A DNA stretch of 32,051 nt from an uncultured Hymenobacter sp. (lineage in GTDB: Bacteria > Bacteroidota > Bacteroidia > Cytophagales > Hymenobacteraceae), in contig CALMOO010000657.1 in NCBI GenBank assembly GCA_937871705.1, positions 73,336 through 105,386 on the forward strand, in the 5' to 3' direction. Under the pieces are notes generated by a model. The model was given only the letters and a program-made list of their open reading frames with translations. It did no database searches and was not told the origin of the DNA. Numbering within the stretch: position 1 is the stretch's first letter; every line of letters starts with the position of its first letter. Position numbers and translations under genes: made by a program. Of the stretch, positions 1-9,080 are shown piece after piece.

Positions 1-1034
1 TGCGCATTAGTCCCCGGCACGATACCCCCCGTGATGGCCTGCGTCATCAGCGCACGGTAGGCATCGGCGTCAAGTACATTAACTCGGCCATAATTCTGCG
101 AGCGCGATACCAGCGAGCTGATGTTGACCCGCACTTTTTCGCCTTCAACCCCCTTTTTAGTGGTAATAAGGATAACCCCGTTCGAAGCTCGTGAGCCGTA
201 GATGGCCGTGGCTGAGGCATCTTTGAGCACGGTAAACGTCTCAATATCATTAGGGTTAACCAAGGCTAATGGATTACCGGCTCCATTGATACCCTGGTTG
301 TCTACTGGCACGCCGTCGATAACAATGAGCGGGTCGTTACTGGCATTCAGCGACGAGCCGCCCCGAATTCGAATGGTGCTAACCTCGCCGGGAGCGCCGC
401 CTCCCGTTGTTATCTGCACTCCAGCTACCTTACCCTGAATTAGTTGCTCGGGCGCCGTTACTTGGCCCTGCACGAAGTCGCGAGAATTAATGGTGGCAAC
501 CGACCCCGTCACATCCTGGCGGCGGGTGGTGCCGTAGCCCACTACCACGGCCTCGTTAAGGGCCGTAGCATTCTCGGCTAGCTGCACGCTGACGGTGGAA
601 TCCTGGCCGGCCACGCTGGTGAACGGGCGGCGCTCCGTAGTGTAGCCCACAAACGAAATCACCAACGTGTGCGCTCCGGCCGGCACGTGCTGAATAGAAA
701 AAGTACCATCGCCGTTGGTGCCTGCCCCAAGCGTAGTACCCTCTATCAGCACCGTTACACCGGGCAATCCTTGCCCTTTTGCATCCACTACGCGGCCACT
801 GATAGTGCCATCGGCCACTACCCTCGGGCTAGCGTAGGGTGAGATGAGCAAGTATTGGTGCCTCACCAAAGTGGGTTGGGCGGGGGAGGTGGCACCCGCT
901 TCCGTAGCCCTACCACTAGGAGGGTTCCCGGTTGTGGCGAGGACAGGGGTAACGGAGCAAGTGCCCAGAGCAACGGAAAAGAAGGCTCCTGATAGGCGCC
1001 GAAAAGTCGGCAACAACGGTAAGAATACCGGCAT
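1..1034 (-). CDS. SusC/RagA-type TonB-dependent receptor, N-terminal part (runs off the left window edge)
   Basis: Reverse-strand frame open from ATG at 1034 to the edge: MPVFLPLLPTFRRLSGAFFSVALG..., carboxypeptidase-like domain (GTISGRVVDAKGQGLPGVTVLIEGTTLGAGTNGDGTFSI), then plug motifs NEAVVVGYGTTRRQDVTGSVA and LKDASATAIYGSRASNGVILITTKKG. Absent from the ORF track because it has no stop inside the window. Confidence 0.9.
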   Translation of the reverse strand, partial: MPVFLPLLPTFRRLSGAFFSVALGTCSVTPVLATTGNPPSGRATEAGATSPAQPTLVRHQYLLISPYASPRVVADGTISGRVVDAKGQGLPGVTVLIEGTTLGAGTNGDGTFSIQHVPAGAHTLVISFVGYTTERRPFTSVAGQDSTVSVQLAENATALNEAVVVGYGTTRRQDVTGSVATINSRDFVQGQVTAPEQLIQGKVAGVQITTGGGAPGEVSTIRIRGGSSLNASNDPLIVIDGVPVDNQGINGAGNPLALVNPNDIETFTVLKDASATAIYGSRASNGVILITTKKGVEGEKVRVNISSLVSRSQNYGRVNVLDADAYRALMTQAITGGIVPGTNA

Positions 1035-1684
1035 GGGTGGGAGATTTGGTGGTGAGTAAAAGCCTTTGTGCTTGGCACGGGCCAAGGCAAATGCAATCGA
1101 TTTCAGGTTGCCAGACCAGCTAACACTGAAACAAAGCAAGGTGGAGCTCTTCTCAACCACAACTTATCTAGTCAACATCAAAATAATATTATCGAATAAC
1201 TTATGTAAAATGCTGTAATGCAGAGCAATACTTGACAGAAATGTTAGCCAAAATCAAACCTATTTTCAGGTTTGCTGATGCTCCTTTTATCCCCTAATGC
1301 CAACTGTTCTTGGCGTGGGATACCCACTAGACCCAGCAATGAATTGACCACTCACTCACCACAATTAATCCGTTCTTGCAGGTGCCTGCTACGTACGTTA
1401 TCGATACTCTAACAGCTGTTGGCAGAGTTCGCTAGAAGCATCGTTGCTGGGTGAACCCCAAGCTGAGCGGCTTGCTTTATGCGCTATGTTACTGCGGCGC
1501 CAAACTACCCCTAGTACCGTGAGACCTAGTGAAAATAGCTAATCGTTAATTCACACCCAAGGAGATGGCGGGTTCGCTGCTTCCACTAGAATCTCACGAT
1601 CATCAGCTAAAGACAACAGCCTTATTGTCAAGGGTGCTCCACGCAGTCGCGCAAGTCAGTCAGCTTGCTAAAATGCTATTTTAC

Positions 1685-3000
1685 CTAAGTCACCCGAATG
1701 GCCTGGACCCGCTGTTCAAACTCTTCACTAGGGTAGATAGACCTCTTCTTGGCACGAGCCTTATAAGTGTAAACCGTACTTATTGTGTAGCTTAGGATTT
1801 TGCTTATCCGCTCATTGTCGTCAATACCCAGCCGGATAAGGGCAAAAATTCGCAGCTCGGCGTTCAAGAGATGGTCATCGGCTAGCTGCACCTAGTCTTC
1901 GGGCCTAAGTAGGAAGTTGAAGGCTTCTACGAAGTTAGGAAATAATTTGATGAATACCGTATCGAAACCTTTAAACAGCTCGTTGCGCTCGGTTTTAATG
2001 TTGATAGCGTCAATTATGCGCTGAGCGCTGTTATACTGCTTATTGGCTAAAGACTTTTCCAATGCCAACTTCACTCGCTCAATCTTGTCGATGTACTCTG
2101 AGTTTACATTGAAGTAGTACCCAATATATTCATCCTTAATAACATTGACCTCGTTGAGCTTGTGGTTTGCTTCGTTTAGCTGTTGGTTGAGCAAACTCAA
2201 ATGTTCATTATTTGCTTGCAGCGTTTCGTTAATAGCCGAAATGGTAGCCTCGGCGCGTTGCATGCGCTTAAGCTGCCGAAAAATCACCGTCGCGAACGCG
2301 ATAACCAGCAGAATAAGAACCGTAGTTATGATTGAATAGATGCCGAGCGTCTTGCGCTGCCGCTCAATAATGCTGATTCGTTGGCCTTCAATTACGGAAA
2401 AGATGCTGCTAATCTGCACTTGCCGTAGGCGGGTATTGTAAAAGGGCCGCATCCTCACGAGCATTTTTGATGAACGTGTACGCATCCTTCAAGTCGCCCC
2501 GGCGGTAGCATAAGTCCGAAAGCTTGAATAGCACCAGCGTCTCAGTCGTAGCTGATTTGACATCCGCCAAGGCTGTCAGTATCAGCAACCGGAACTCTTC
2601 CTCTTCATTGCCAGATAACTCCGCGACATACGCCGCCGTGCTGGCATTGATGGCTATCTAATGCGGCAGCAGATGTGGCAGGCTCAAAATGCGCTTGTAG
2701 ACCAAGGTGCTGACTATTATGCCCTTGACTTTCAGTAACCTAAAGCCTTGCACCGATAGCGCCTCGTAAGATCCAGGCCGGCAGTCGTGCAAGGTCGTAT
2801 CGCTGTAGGCAATGGCTTTAGCCGTATAAATGGGCAGGTAATATGGATTGCCGTTGAAATCTGCTAAGTCAGCATAGGCTCGGGCTTTGGTGAAGTAAAG
2901 CTCTACCCATTTGCCGAATCCAGCGGGGTTGGGTTGATGCTATCTAGGATACCAAACGCCTCCTTAAACGTGCCAGATAATACCTGAATAAACGCTAGGT
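1685..3000 (-). pseudogene. Decayed DUF6377-like regulator (TPR/TM/coiled-coil with C-terminal LuxR-like HTH)
   Basis: C-terminus [56 protein letters not shown]; central TM plus coiled coil. In-frame TAG at 1892-1894 (LRPED*VQLADD), TAG at 2658-2660, and apparent frameshifts near 2450 and 2920. Confidence 0.65.
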
Positions 3001-3344
3001 TCAACTTTGGGAGGAGGTCAACAATACTGCACCGCTGCTATCAAGCAGCTTGCTGACTGGTACGCCTGACCCATCGTTGTCTCGGCACTTAGCCTTCCGA
3101 TTTACTTAACCTAAGTACCGGCCGGAGACGACCTTATCGCGTCCGCCTATAGCTATACAGCTTGTTCAATCCTAAAAAATGTCGGTTTCCGCGGGAGGAA
3201 AGAAGGGGTGATTATAGTCTTAATAATGGGATGTTAAATAAAAGTATACGCCAGTAAGGAGTGGCTACATACCCTCGAGTGTCGTGACGGCGGTGATAAA
3301 AATCCTGTCAGCTTATACCAACCACCCGCCATAGGTGATCGACG

Positions 3345-3700
3345 TTCACCCAGGCGATTTTATTTCCCTGGAGTTTTAGGACCATTTGGTACTAGGCTTT
3401 TCGGATGGGCAGTTGCAGTCCGCTCGGCCATGTCAATCATCGCGTGGAGGGCTAAAATAAGCGGATTGGCTTGCTGTTAGGCCTGTTTTAACTCGTCATT
3501 GTGCTGTTGTAAGGCATGCACATCCCGCTTTTGGGCTCTCGTCACAGTCGAACTAACGAATAAGCTTGTCTGCACCTTGGGTCGATAAAGGCTCACCCAG
3601 TTGTGCAACGCGTAACTGCTGTGAATATCCAAGTTCACCATCACTTGGCTCAGCGTTTCACCCCAAAGACTATGCGAAAGCTCGCCGGTTTCTTAAACTG
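3345..3700 (-). pseudogene. Degenerate IS3-type OrfA-like transposase fragment
   Basis: Reverse-strand reading ETLSQVMVNLDIHSSYALHNWVSLYRPKVQ...HNDELKQA*QQANPLILALHAMIDMAERTATAHPKSLVPNGPKTPGK* resembles the coiled coil and C-terminus of Bacteroidota IS3 OrfA proteins; contains an in-frame TAA. Confidence 0.35.
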
Positions 3701-3790
3701 CTCGCTGTACTAAAAGCGCTGAAGTATGGCTCAAATGTGCTCTTCCACAAGGAAACTTTAAAACCGTCAATCTACCCAATAGTAACATAT

Positions 3791-4414
3791 TCAAATTATT
3801 GAGTCATGGAGTGGGACCAAGATCTCTTGGATGGCTGGGGCGATAATAGTAACCAGCTTATCCAGTTCCGCTGCCACAAGAAGAGGAACACCGATGATTT
3901 GCCGGCTGGTGACTATGCCGACAAGCATGGACGACGCCAGGCCTGCCCGTAGAGCGGCTTCGGGACCGTGCACTTCATTAGACCCGGACATCAGCCTGGA
4001 TTGAATGAAGTCTCGCAACTGATCGCGTGCATGTTCATTGACGATTGCGCCACGAAGCATCGCTAGGAGAGGCTCAGACTCTTCTGGTATAGTCTCCCAC
4101 GACGTTAGGAAAGCGCGAACCACTCGCTCCCCGATCTGCTCATCAGGTCCATCGAATACTGTGTCAATACGATCCATTGCGGATCGCGGAATAGCCATTA
4201 CAGCCGCGAAGAGTTCGTTCTTCGAACCAAAGAATTGCATTACCTGTGACACGTCAACCTCAGCGTCAGCAGCAATCAAGCGGATCGTCGTAGCGGCGAA
4301 CCCGTCACTGGCGAAGCGGGCACGCGCCGCCTTTAGTACTATTTGTCGCGTGCTGTAATTTCCTGGTCGCCGACCACGTCGGGCCTTAGGTGTGCAACTG
4401 TTCTCCATGCTCAT
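3791..4414 (-). CDS. TetR/AcrR family transcriptional regulator
   Basis: 207 aa; N-terminal HTH RQIVLKAARARFASDGFAATTIRLIAADAEVDVSQVMQFFGSKNELFAAVM. Confidence 0.9.
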   Translation of the reverse strand: MSMENSCTPKARRGRRPGNYSTRQIVLKAARARFASDGFAATTIRLIAADAEVDVSQVMQFFGSKNELFAAVMAIPRSAMDRIDTVFDGPDEQIGERVVRAFLTSWETIPEESEPLLAMLRGAIVNEHARDQLRDFIQSRLMSGSNEVHGPEAALRAGLASSMLVGIVTSRQIIGVPLLVAAELDKLVTIIAPAIQEILVPLHDSII

Positions 4415-4439
4415 TTCAAATGGCCTTTACTATACAATG

Positions 4440-4466
4440 ATTAATGCTAATAATATTAACATTAAT
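4440..4466. promoter_or_regulatory. Candidate TetR operator: near-perfect 27-bp palindrome
   Basis: ATTAATG-C-TAATA-A-TATTA-A-CATTAAT; 12 of 13 symmetric pairs match, centred about 39 bp upstream of the TetR start codon in the TetR/CocE divergent intergenic region. Confidence 0.6.
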
Positions 4467-4944
4467 AAACTTTTATTTTGTCTCAGTAAGATGTAATAGT
4501 ATTCTTCTGGGTCATAACCCACTCCCTCTTCCTAATAGAAGTAATAACTCCTAACACGATTGATCTGTCAAGGGAGCACCGGTGATTCGCTGGCTGAGAA
4601 CCAGACCGACGAATGTAATTGATGCCTGGCCGACCCAGCAGCCATTGCCAAAATCATGCTATTTCCCAAATTTAGTTAAGCTTGTTTGAATAGAGATCTG
4701 CTTGAGCGACTGTCCGTTCACAATTATCCGCCAACTGTGTAGCGTGCCCTGAGAGCGAATTGCTATCTACGCACGATTACTTCAGTTTCTGCTTTCAAAC
4801 AACTAGTGTTCGCCTACGATAACAGAACTGATAAGGAGCCTAGTGAAGAATATCTCAACACATGTTGATTTTTCTAAATAATGAGCATACATTTGCGATG
4901 GGCCTGGCATCGTAGCTAAGGTCAAATGTCAAAAAGATTCTGTT

Positions 4945-6690
4945 ATGAGTGATAACCAGAAGATTTTTATGCCATCGCGGCCGTTGGTGCCGGGCAGCGA
5001 GCGTTACGGACTATTGAGCAATTTCGAGCCCGGAACGCGTACCCTCAAAGCTGGGACTCAGCTCGCACCGGCCTTTCGGGCACTACCCGTGGACATCTTG
5101 TTCGACAAGGATGTTGCAGTGACGCTACGCGATGGCACCGTCACGTACGTGGACGTGTTCCGGCCGGTGGGAGCCGAGAAGGTTCCCGTGATCGTGGCAT
5201 TCAGCCCCTATGGTAAGGGCCAGGGTACTTCAGCTAGCGCGATGGGTGTCTTTGCCCTCGTTGGCCTGGAGAACTCCATTCTCTCGGGCTTGGCGAAGTT
5301 TGAGGGTCCCGACCCCGCTTACTGGTGCGCCCGAGGTTACGCGATTTGCAACCCGGATGTGCGGGGTGTGGCAGAATCGCAGGGCGACAGCGTCCTGTGG
5401 GACCGGCAGGAAGGCCGTGACGCCTACGATCTGATCGAGTGGCTTGGCGTGCAGGAGTGGTCGAACGGCAGGGTCGCCATGAGCGGGACTTCTTACCTCG
5501 CTGCCTCGCAGTGGTTCACCGCTGCTGAACAGCCGCCCCACCTCGCTGCAATCAACCCGTGGGAGGGCATGAGTGACACTTACCGTGACTTGGTAATGCG
5601 CGGAGGGATGCCCGACACCGGTTTCGCCAAGCAATTGCGTGATTTCTCCTTTTGGGGCAATGGACAGAAAGAGGACATCATCGCCGAGGGGGAACGGTAT
5701 CCGCTAATCAATGACTTTTGGGAGAACAAGATTCCGCGGTATGACCAGATTAAGGTTCCTGCCTACCTCGTCTCCAGCTACTCCAACACCTTGCATACGC
5801 AGGGCACCTTCCGGGCGTGGCGCCGGCTATCCTCGCCGGACAAGTGGCTGCGCATCCATAATACGCAGGAGTGGCCGGACTACTACGACGAAGCTAATCG
5901 GGAGGACTTGCGGTGCTTCTTCGACCACTTTCTCAAAGACATAGACAATGGCTGGGAGCACACGCCCCGCGTCCGCTACTCGCTGCTCGACTTGGAAGGC
6001 GGCGATAGAGTCGCCATCGGCGCTAACCAGTTTCCGCCAAAAGACGTCACCTCGACGAAGTTCTATCTCAACGCCGACACACGCGCGCTCAGCACGGAAG
6101 CCCCGGCCAAAGAGGCGGCTGTCCGTTATGTTGTCGGCTCGAATCCAGGGTCCGTCTCGTTTATCCATCGATTCGACGCCGAGACTATCCTACTCGGTTA
6201 CCCGAAGGCTCACCTGTGGGTTGAAGTTGATGGTGCCGATGACATGGACCTCTTCGTCCTCGTGCAGAAGCTCGACGTCTACGGAACCCCGCTTACGCAG
6301 TTCACCGTGCCGAATCACAACGCGAGGCTTCACGACGTTACCGACTACGGCGGGTCTATCTTACGGTACCGCGGCTCAGATGGGCGACTTCGAGTCTCAC
6401 TGCGCCGCCTTGACGACGACCTCTCCACCGACGACATTCCCGCTCACACCTTCAACCGTGTTGACAAACTAGCTACAGGGGAGATTGTCGATGTCCAGAT
6501 AGATTTGCTCCCTATTGGGCTCATCTTTTATGCCGGTGAGCAGCTCAGGTTTATCATTAGCGGCCGGAGCCTGCTTGGCACAATGATGCCTGGCATAATG
6601 GAATACACTTCGCCGAATACGGGCACCCATATAGTGCACACCGGCGGCGAACATGCCTCTTACTTACAGCTTCCTATCAAGAATATCTGA
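4945..6690 (+). CDS. CocE/NonD (peptidase S15-like) alpha/beta hydrolase
   Basis: 581 aa; VTYVDVFRPVG...PVIVAFSPYGKG, ...YAICNPDVRGVAESQGD, GRDAYDLIEWLGVQEWSNGRVAMSGTSYLAASQW (nucleophile G-x-S-x), jelly-roll C-terminal domain. Confidence 0.88.
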   Translation: MSDNQKIFMPSRPLVPGSERYGLLSNFEPGTRTLKAGTQLAPAFRALPVDILFDKDVAVTLRDGTVTYVDVFRPVGAEKVPVIVAFSPYGKGQGTSASAMGVFALVGLENSILSGLAKFEGPDPAYWCARGYAICNPDVRGVAESQGDSVLWDRQEGRDAYDLIEWLGVQEWSNGRVAMSGTSYLAASQWFTAAEQPPHLAAINPWEGMSDTYRDLVMRGGMPDTGFAKQLRDFSFWGNGQKEDIIAEGERYPLINDFWENKIPRYDQIKVPAYLVSSYSNTLHTQGTFRAWRRLSSPDKWLRIHNTQEWPDYYDEANREDLRCFFDHFLKDIDNGWEHTPRVRYSLLDLEGGDRVAIGANQFPPKDVTSTKFYLNADTRALSTEAPAKEAAVRYVVGSNPGSVSFIHRFDAETILLGYPKAHLWVEVDGADDMDLFVLVQKLDVYGTPLTQFTVPNHNARLHDVTDYGGSILRYRGSDGRLRVSLRRLDDDLSTDDIPAHTFNRVDKLATGEIVDVQIDLLPIGLIFYAGEQLRFIISGRSLLGTMMPGIMEYTSPNTGTHIVHTGGEHASYLQLPIKNI

Positions 6691-6739
6691 AAAAAGACCT
6701 GACCTCCACCCATTTATTGGGCCGGTTGAAAGTGGAGCA

Positions 6740-7090
6740 TCAGGCGTGTTGAAGCTCGAGAGTAGTAGCAGCCGCTACTACCTCATTAGGCGTTAAATTC
6801 TGCAACGAGCTGTGCGGTCGAAAGCCCTTGTATTCCTGGCGCCAGTGCTCGATTTTCCCCTGCGCATCGGGCAGCGACAGAAACTAGTGCACGTTCAGGC
6901 ACTCGTCGCGGAAGCTGCCATTAAACGATTCACTGTACGGATTATCTGTCGGTTTGCCCGGCCGCGAAAAGTCCAGCGTGGCGTGCTGGTCGTAGGCCCA
7001 GCGGTCGAGCGCTTTGCTAATAAACTCGCTGCCATTATCGACCTGGACGCGCTCGGGCACCAGGCCTAACTGCTGGTGTAAGCGCTGCAT
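6740..7090 (-). pseudogene. IS3-family transposase OrfB C-terminal remnant, truncated by the downstream IS and carrying an in-frame TAG
   Basis: [95 protein letters not shown]; rve integrase-core D and E motifs. Confidence 0.85.
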
Positions 7091-7091
7091 C

Positions 7092-7119
7092 TGAGGTGGT
7101 CGAGTAAAAACAGATAGTG
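7092..7119. repeat. IS left terminal inverted repeat
   Basis: See IS feature; 24/28 match to the right end. Confidence 0.85.
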
Positions 7120-7142
7120 TGAAGTCTTACCTTCCACTGCCC

Positions 7143-7415
7143 ATGCCCGACAAAATCACTCCGAGTGGCCCGCCGCTGACCCGCAAAAAATATACGCCCG
7201 CTTTTAAAGCCGAGTGCGTACGCCAGGTGGCCGCTGGTGCTCGACAAACGGACGTGGCCCGTGCCCAAGGCCTGTCGCCCGCTTTACTAGGCCGCTGGCA
7301 GCGCCAGGCGTTGGCCAAAGCCGTGCCCAGTAGTACTGAGCGCGAGGAGATTAAGCGCTTGCGCGCCGAGTTGCGGCGTGTGGAACAGGAGCGCGATATT
7401 TTAAAAAAGTCGTGA
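7143..7415 (+). CDS. IS3-family transposase OrfA (HTH plus leucine zipper)
   Basis: MPDKITPSGPPLTRKKYTPAFKAECVRQVAAGARQTDVARAQGLSPALLGRWQRQ...EEIKRLRAELRRVEQERDILKKS; A_AAA_AAG heptamer at 7403-7409. Confidence 0.85.
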   Translation: MPDKITPSGPPLTRKKYTPAFKAECVRQVAAGARQTDVARAQGLSPALLGRWQRQALAKAVPSSTEREEIKRLRAELRRVEQERDILKKS

Positions 7416-7440
7416 CCATCTTTGCGCAACCGCCTCAATC

Positions 7441-8309
7441 ATGAGCCGTTACCTATTCATCGAGCAGGTTGCGGGCACCGAGCCGGTACAGGTGCTCTGC
7501 CGCGTGCTACGCGTGAGCCCCGCTGGCTATTATCAGTGGCTGAGCCGAGCAGCGCGTCCGATGCCCGCTGGGAGCTCGCTGCCACCGCTGCCTTTTCGCG
7601 CCATGCCCAGCGTTATGGCACCCGGCGCTTACGGGCAGAATTATGCGCCGAAGGCCACGTGGTCGGGCGCTACACGCTGCGCACCTGGCTGCGTCGCCGT
7701 GGCCTACGCGCGTTGAGCACTCGTCCGCAACGCCCCCGCACCACGGTGGCCGACCCAGCAGCAGTCGTGGCTGAAAACCTGCTCCTCGGCCAGCCCGCCC
7801 CTACCGCGCCCAATCAGGTCTGGGTGGGCGACATTACGTACCTGCCCCTGGTGGGCGGGCGCTGGTGCTACCTAGCCACCTGGCGCGATACCTGCTCGCG
7901 GCGCGTGGTCGGCTGGCAGCTCGATAAACATATGCCTACCGAACTCGTGCTTAATGCGCTGGAGCAGGCCTTGACACTCCGTCAGCCGGCTGCTGGCCTA
8001 ATTATCTATGCTGACCGTGGCAGTCAGTATACGAGCGCCGCGTGCCGTACCCGCATCGCGAAAGCCCTGGCGCTGGCTAGCTTTAGCCGGCCGGGCAATT
8101 CCTATGATAATGCGCAGGCCGAAGCGGGCTGGAGCACGCTTAAAACCAAGCTACTTCCCCACGGCGGGACGTTTGCCACGCTGGAAGAGGCGCGACTGGA
8201 AGTGGCTTATTACCTCGACACCTACTTCAACCTCGACCGCCGACACTCTGCCCTTGGCTATCGCTCGCCCCACCAATTCGAACGCGACTTCCTAACCAAC
8301 TTATCTTAG
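7441..8309 (+). pseudogene. IS3-family transposase OrfB (DDE), apparently frameshifted near 7550
   Basis: N-terminus MSRYLFIEQVAGTEPVQVLCRVLRVSPAGYYQWLSR is in the 7441 frame; the rest (ARWELAATAAFSRHAQRYGTRRL...VGDITYLPLVGGRW...IIYADRGSQYTS...NAQAEAGWSTLKTKL) is in the frame of ORF 7422-8309. Confidence 0.8.
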
Positions 8310-8311
8310 CT

Positions 8312-8339
8312 CACTGTCCGTTTTTACTGGACCACCCCA
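8312..8339. repeat. IS right terminal inverted repeat
   Basis: CACTGTCCGTTTTTACTGGACCACCCCA. Confidence 0.85.
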
Positions 8340-8340
8340 G

Positions 8341-9021
8341 TGCGCTACGTGAAAGAAGCCCAGCAAGCGGGCCTAGACGTGGTGCTAACTTAGCCCAACA
8401 TCGCGGCCGGCTATTCAGGCGCCAACTCCTCGGACCACGAGGCCAAGAAATTTGCGCTTGTTGGGCTAAAGCCTTTCCAAAGTTGGAAAGCAATGGCCAC
8501 ACCTATCCGGTTAACATAATAAACGAGTAGGGCAATGATACACGCAACGGCCAGAATCCAGGCTTTGCCAGCATGTTGGTGCAGAACTGCGACTATGCCA
8601 TCGACCGATTCACGATGCCGGTTACTAGGGAACACTTATTATCGATACTAGCAGCTACGCCGCCAATTCGGAGCTACTATTTAATCAGGGCACGGGTACT
8701 TCGACCAATAGCTACAAGCTTATCCTTGCGCTGTACCTCTAGTACAACCTGGATGTCAATTGTAGCGACCTAGTAGCCTTAAACTCAAAGTTTGATACTT
8801 TCAACTAGAACTATAGCATGATAATCGGCGAATTTGGCAGCCAATACGACAATAGAAAGCAAGAAGACCAGGCTAAGGTGCAAGCGCTAGTGCAAAATGC
8901 TCTTAGCAAAGGCTAGGGTACCTTCGGCTGGACCTAGTTGGCCGATGGCAGCAGTGCGCGGATGAATGCTACCGTCAATACCGGCTATCAGCAGTGGCTA
9001 GAAGACACAATAGGCATTTGA
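8341..9021 (+). pseudogene. Decayed GH5-like glycoside hydrolase (C-terminal two-thirds), 5' end removed at the IS junction
   Basis: Reconstructed: RYVKEAQQAGLDVVLT*PNIAAGYSGANSSDHEAKKFA-[fs]-WAKAFPKLESNGHTYPVNIINE*GNDTRNGQNPGFASMLVQNCDYAIDRFT-[fs]-DAGY*GTLIIDTSSYAANSELLFNQGTGTSTNSYKLILALYL*YNLDVNCSDLVALNSKFDTFN*NYSMIIGEFGSQYDNRKQEDQAKVQALVQNALSKG*GTFGWT*LADGSSARMNATVNTGYQQWLEDTIGI*. INE(W)G and IGEFG resemble GH5 acid/base and nucleophile motifs. Confidence 0.7.
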
Positions 9022-9080
9022 GCTAAGCCACGTGCCACGTTAACTAAGTTGAGCCACGAACAGCGATGTGAAGTCTGTAA

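Larger units (their letters stand above)
7092..8339 (+). mobile_element. IS3-family insertion sequence (about 1248 bp)
   Basis: 28-nt terminal inverted repeats: left TGAGGTGGTCGAGTAAAAACAGATAGTG (7092-7119); reverse complement of right TGGGGTGGTCCAGTAAAAACGGACAGTG (8312-8339); 24/28 identical. Encodes OrfA and OrfB. Confidence 0.88.

Noticed and set aside
3566-3802. 78-aa plus-strand ORF
   Set aside because: Overlaps the degenerate transposase fragment on the opposite strand; no family resemblance.
5948-6472. 174-aa plus-strand ORF overlapping the CocE gene
   Set aside because: Alternate frame of a well-supported CDS; low-complexity Ser/Thr/Arg composition typical of a shadow ORF.
8341-9021. 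Amber (TAG) codon reassignment as the explanation for the GH5-like gene
   Set aside because: The gene also has frameshifts and a missing 5' end, and intact genes in the window terminate with TAG; decay with a mutational bias is simpler.
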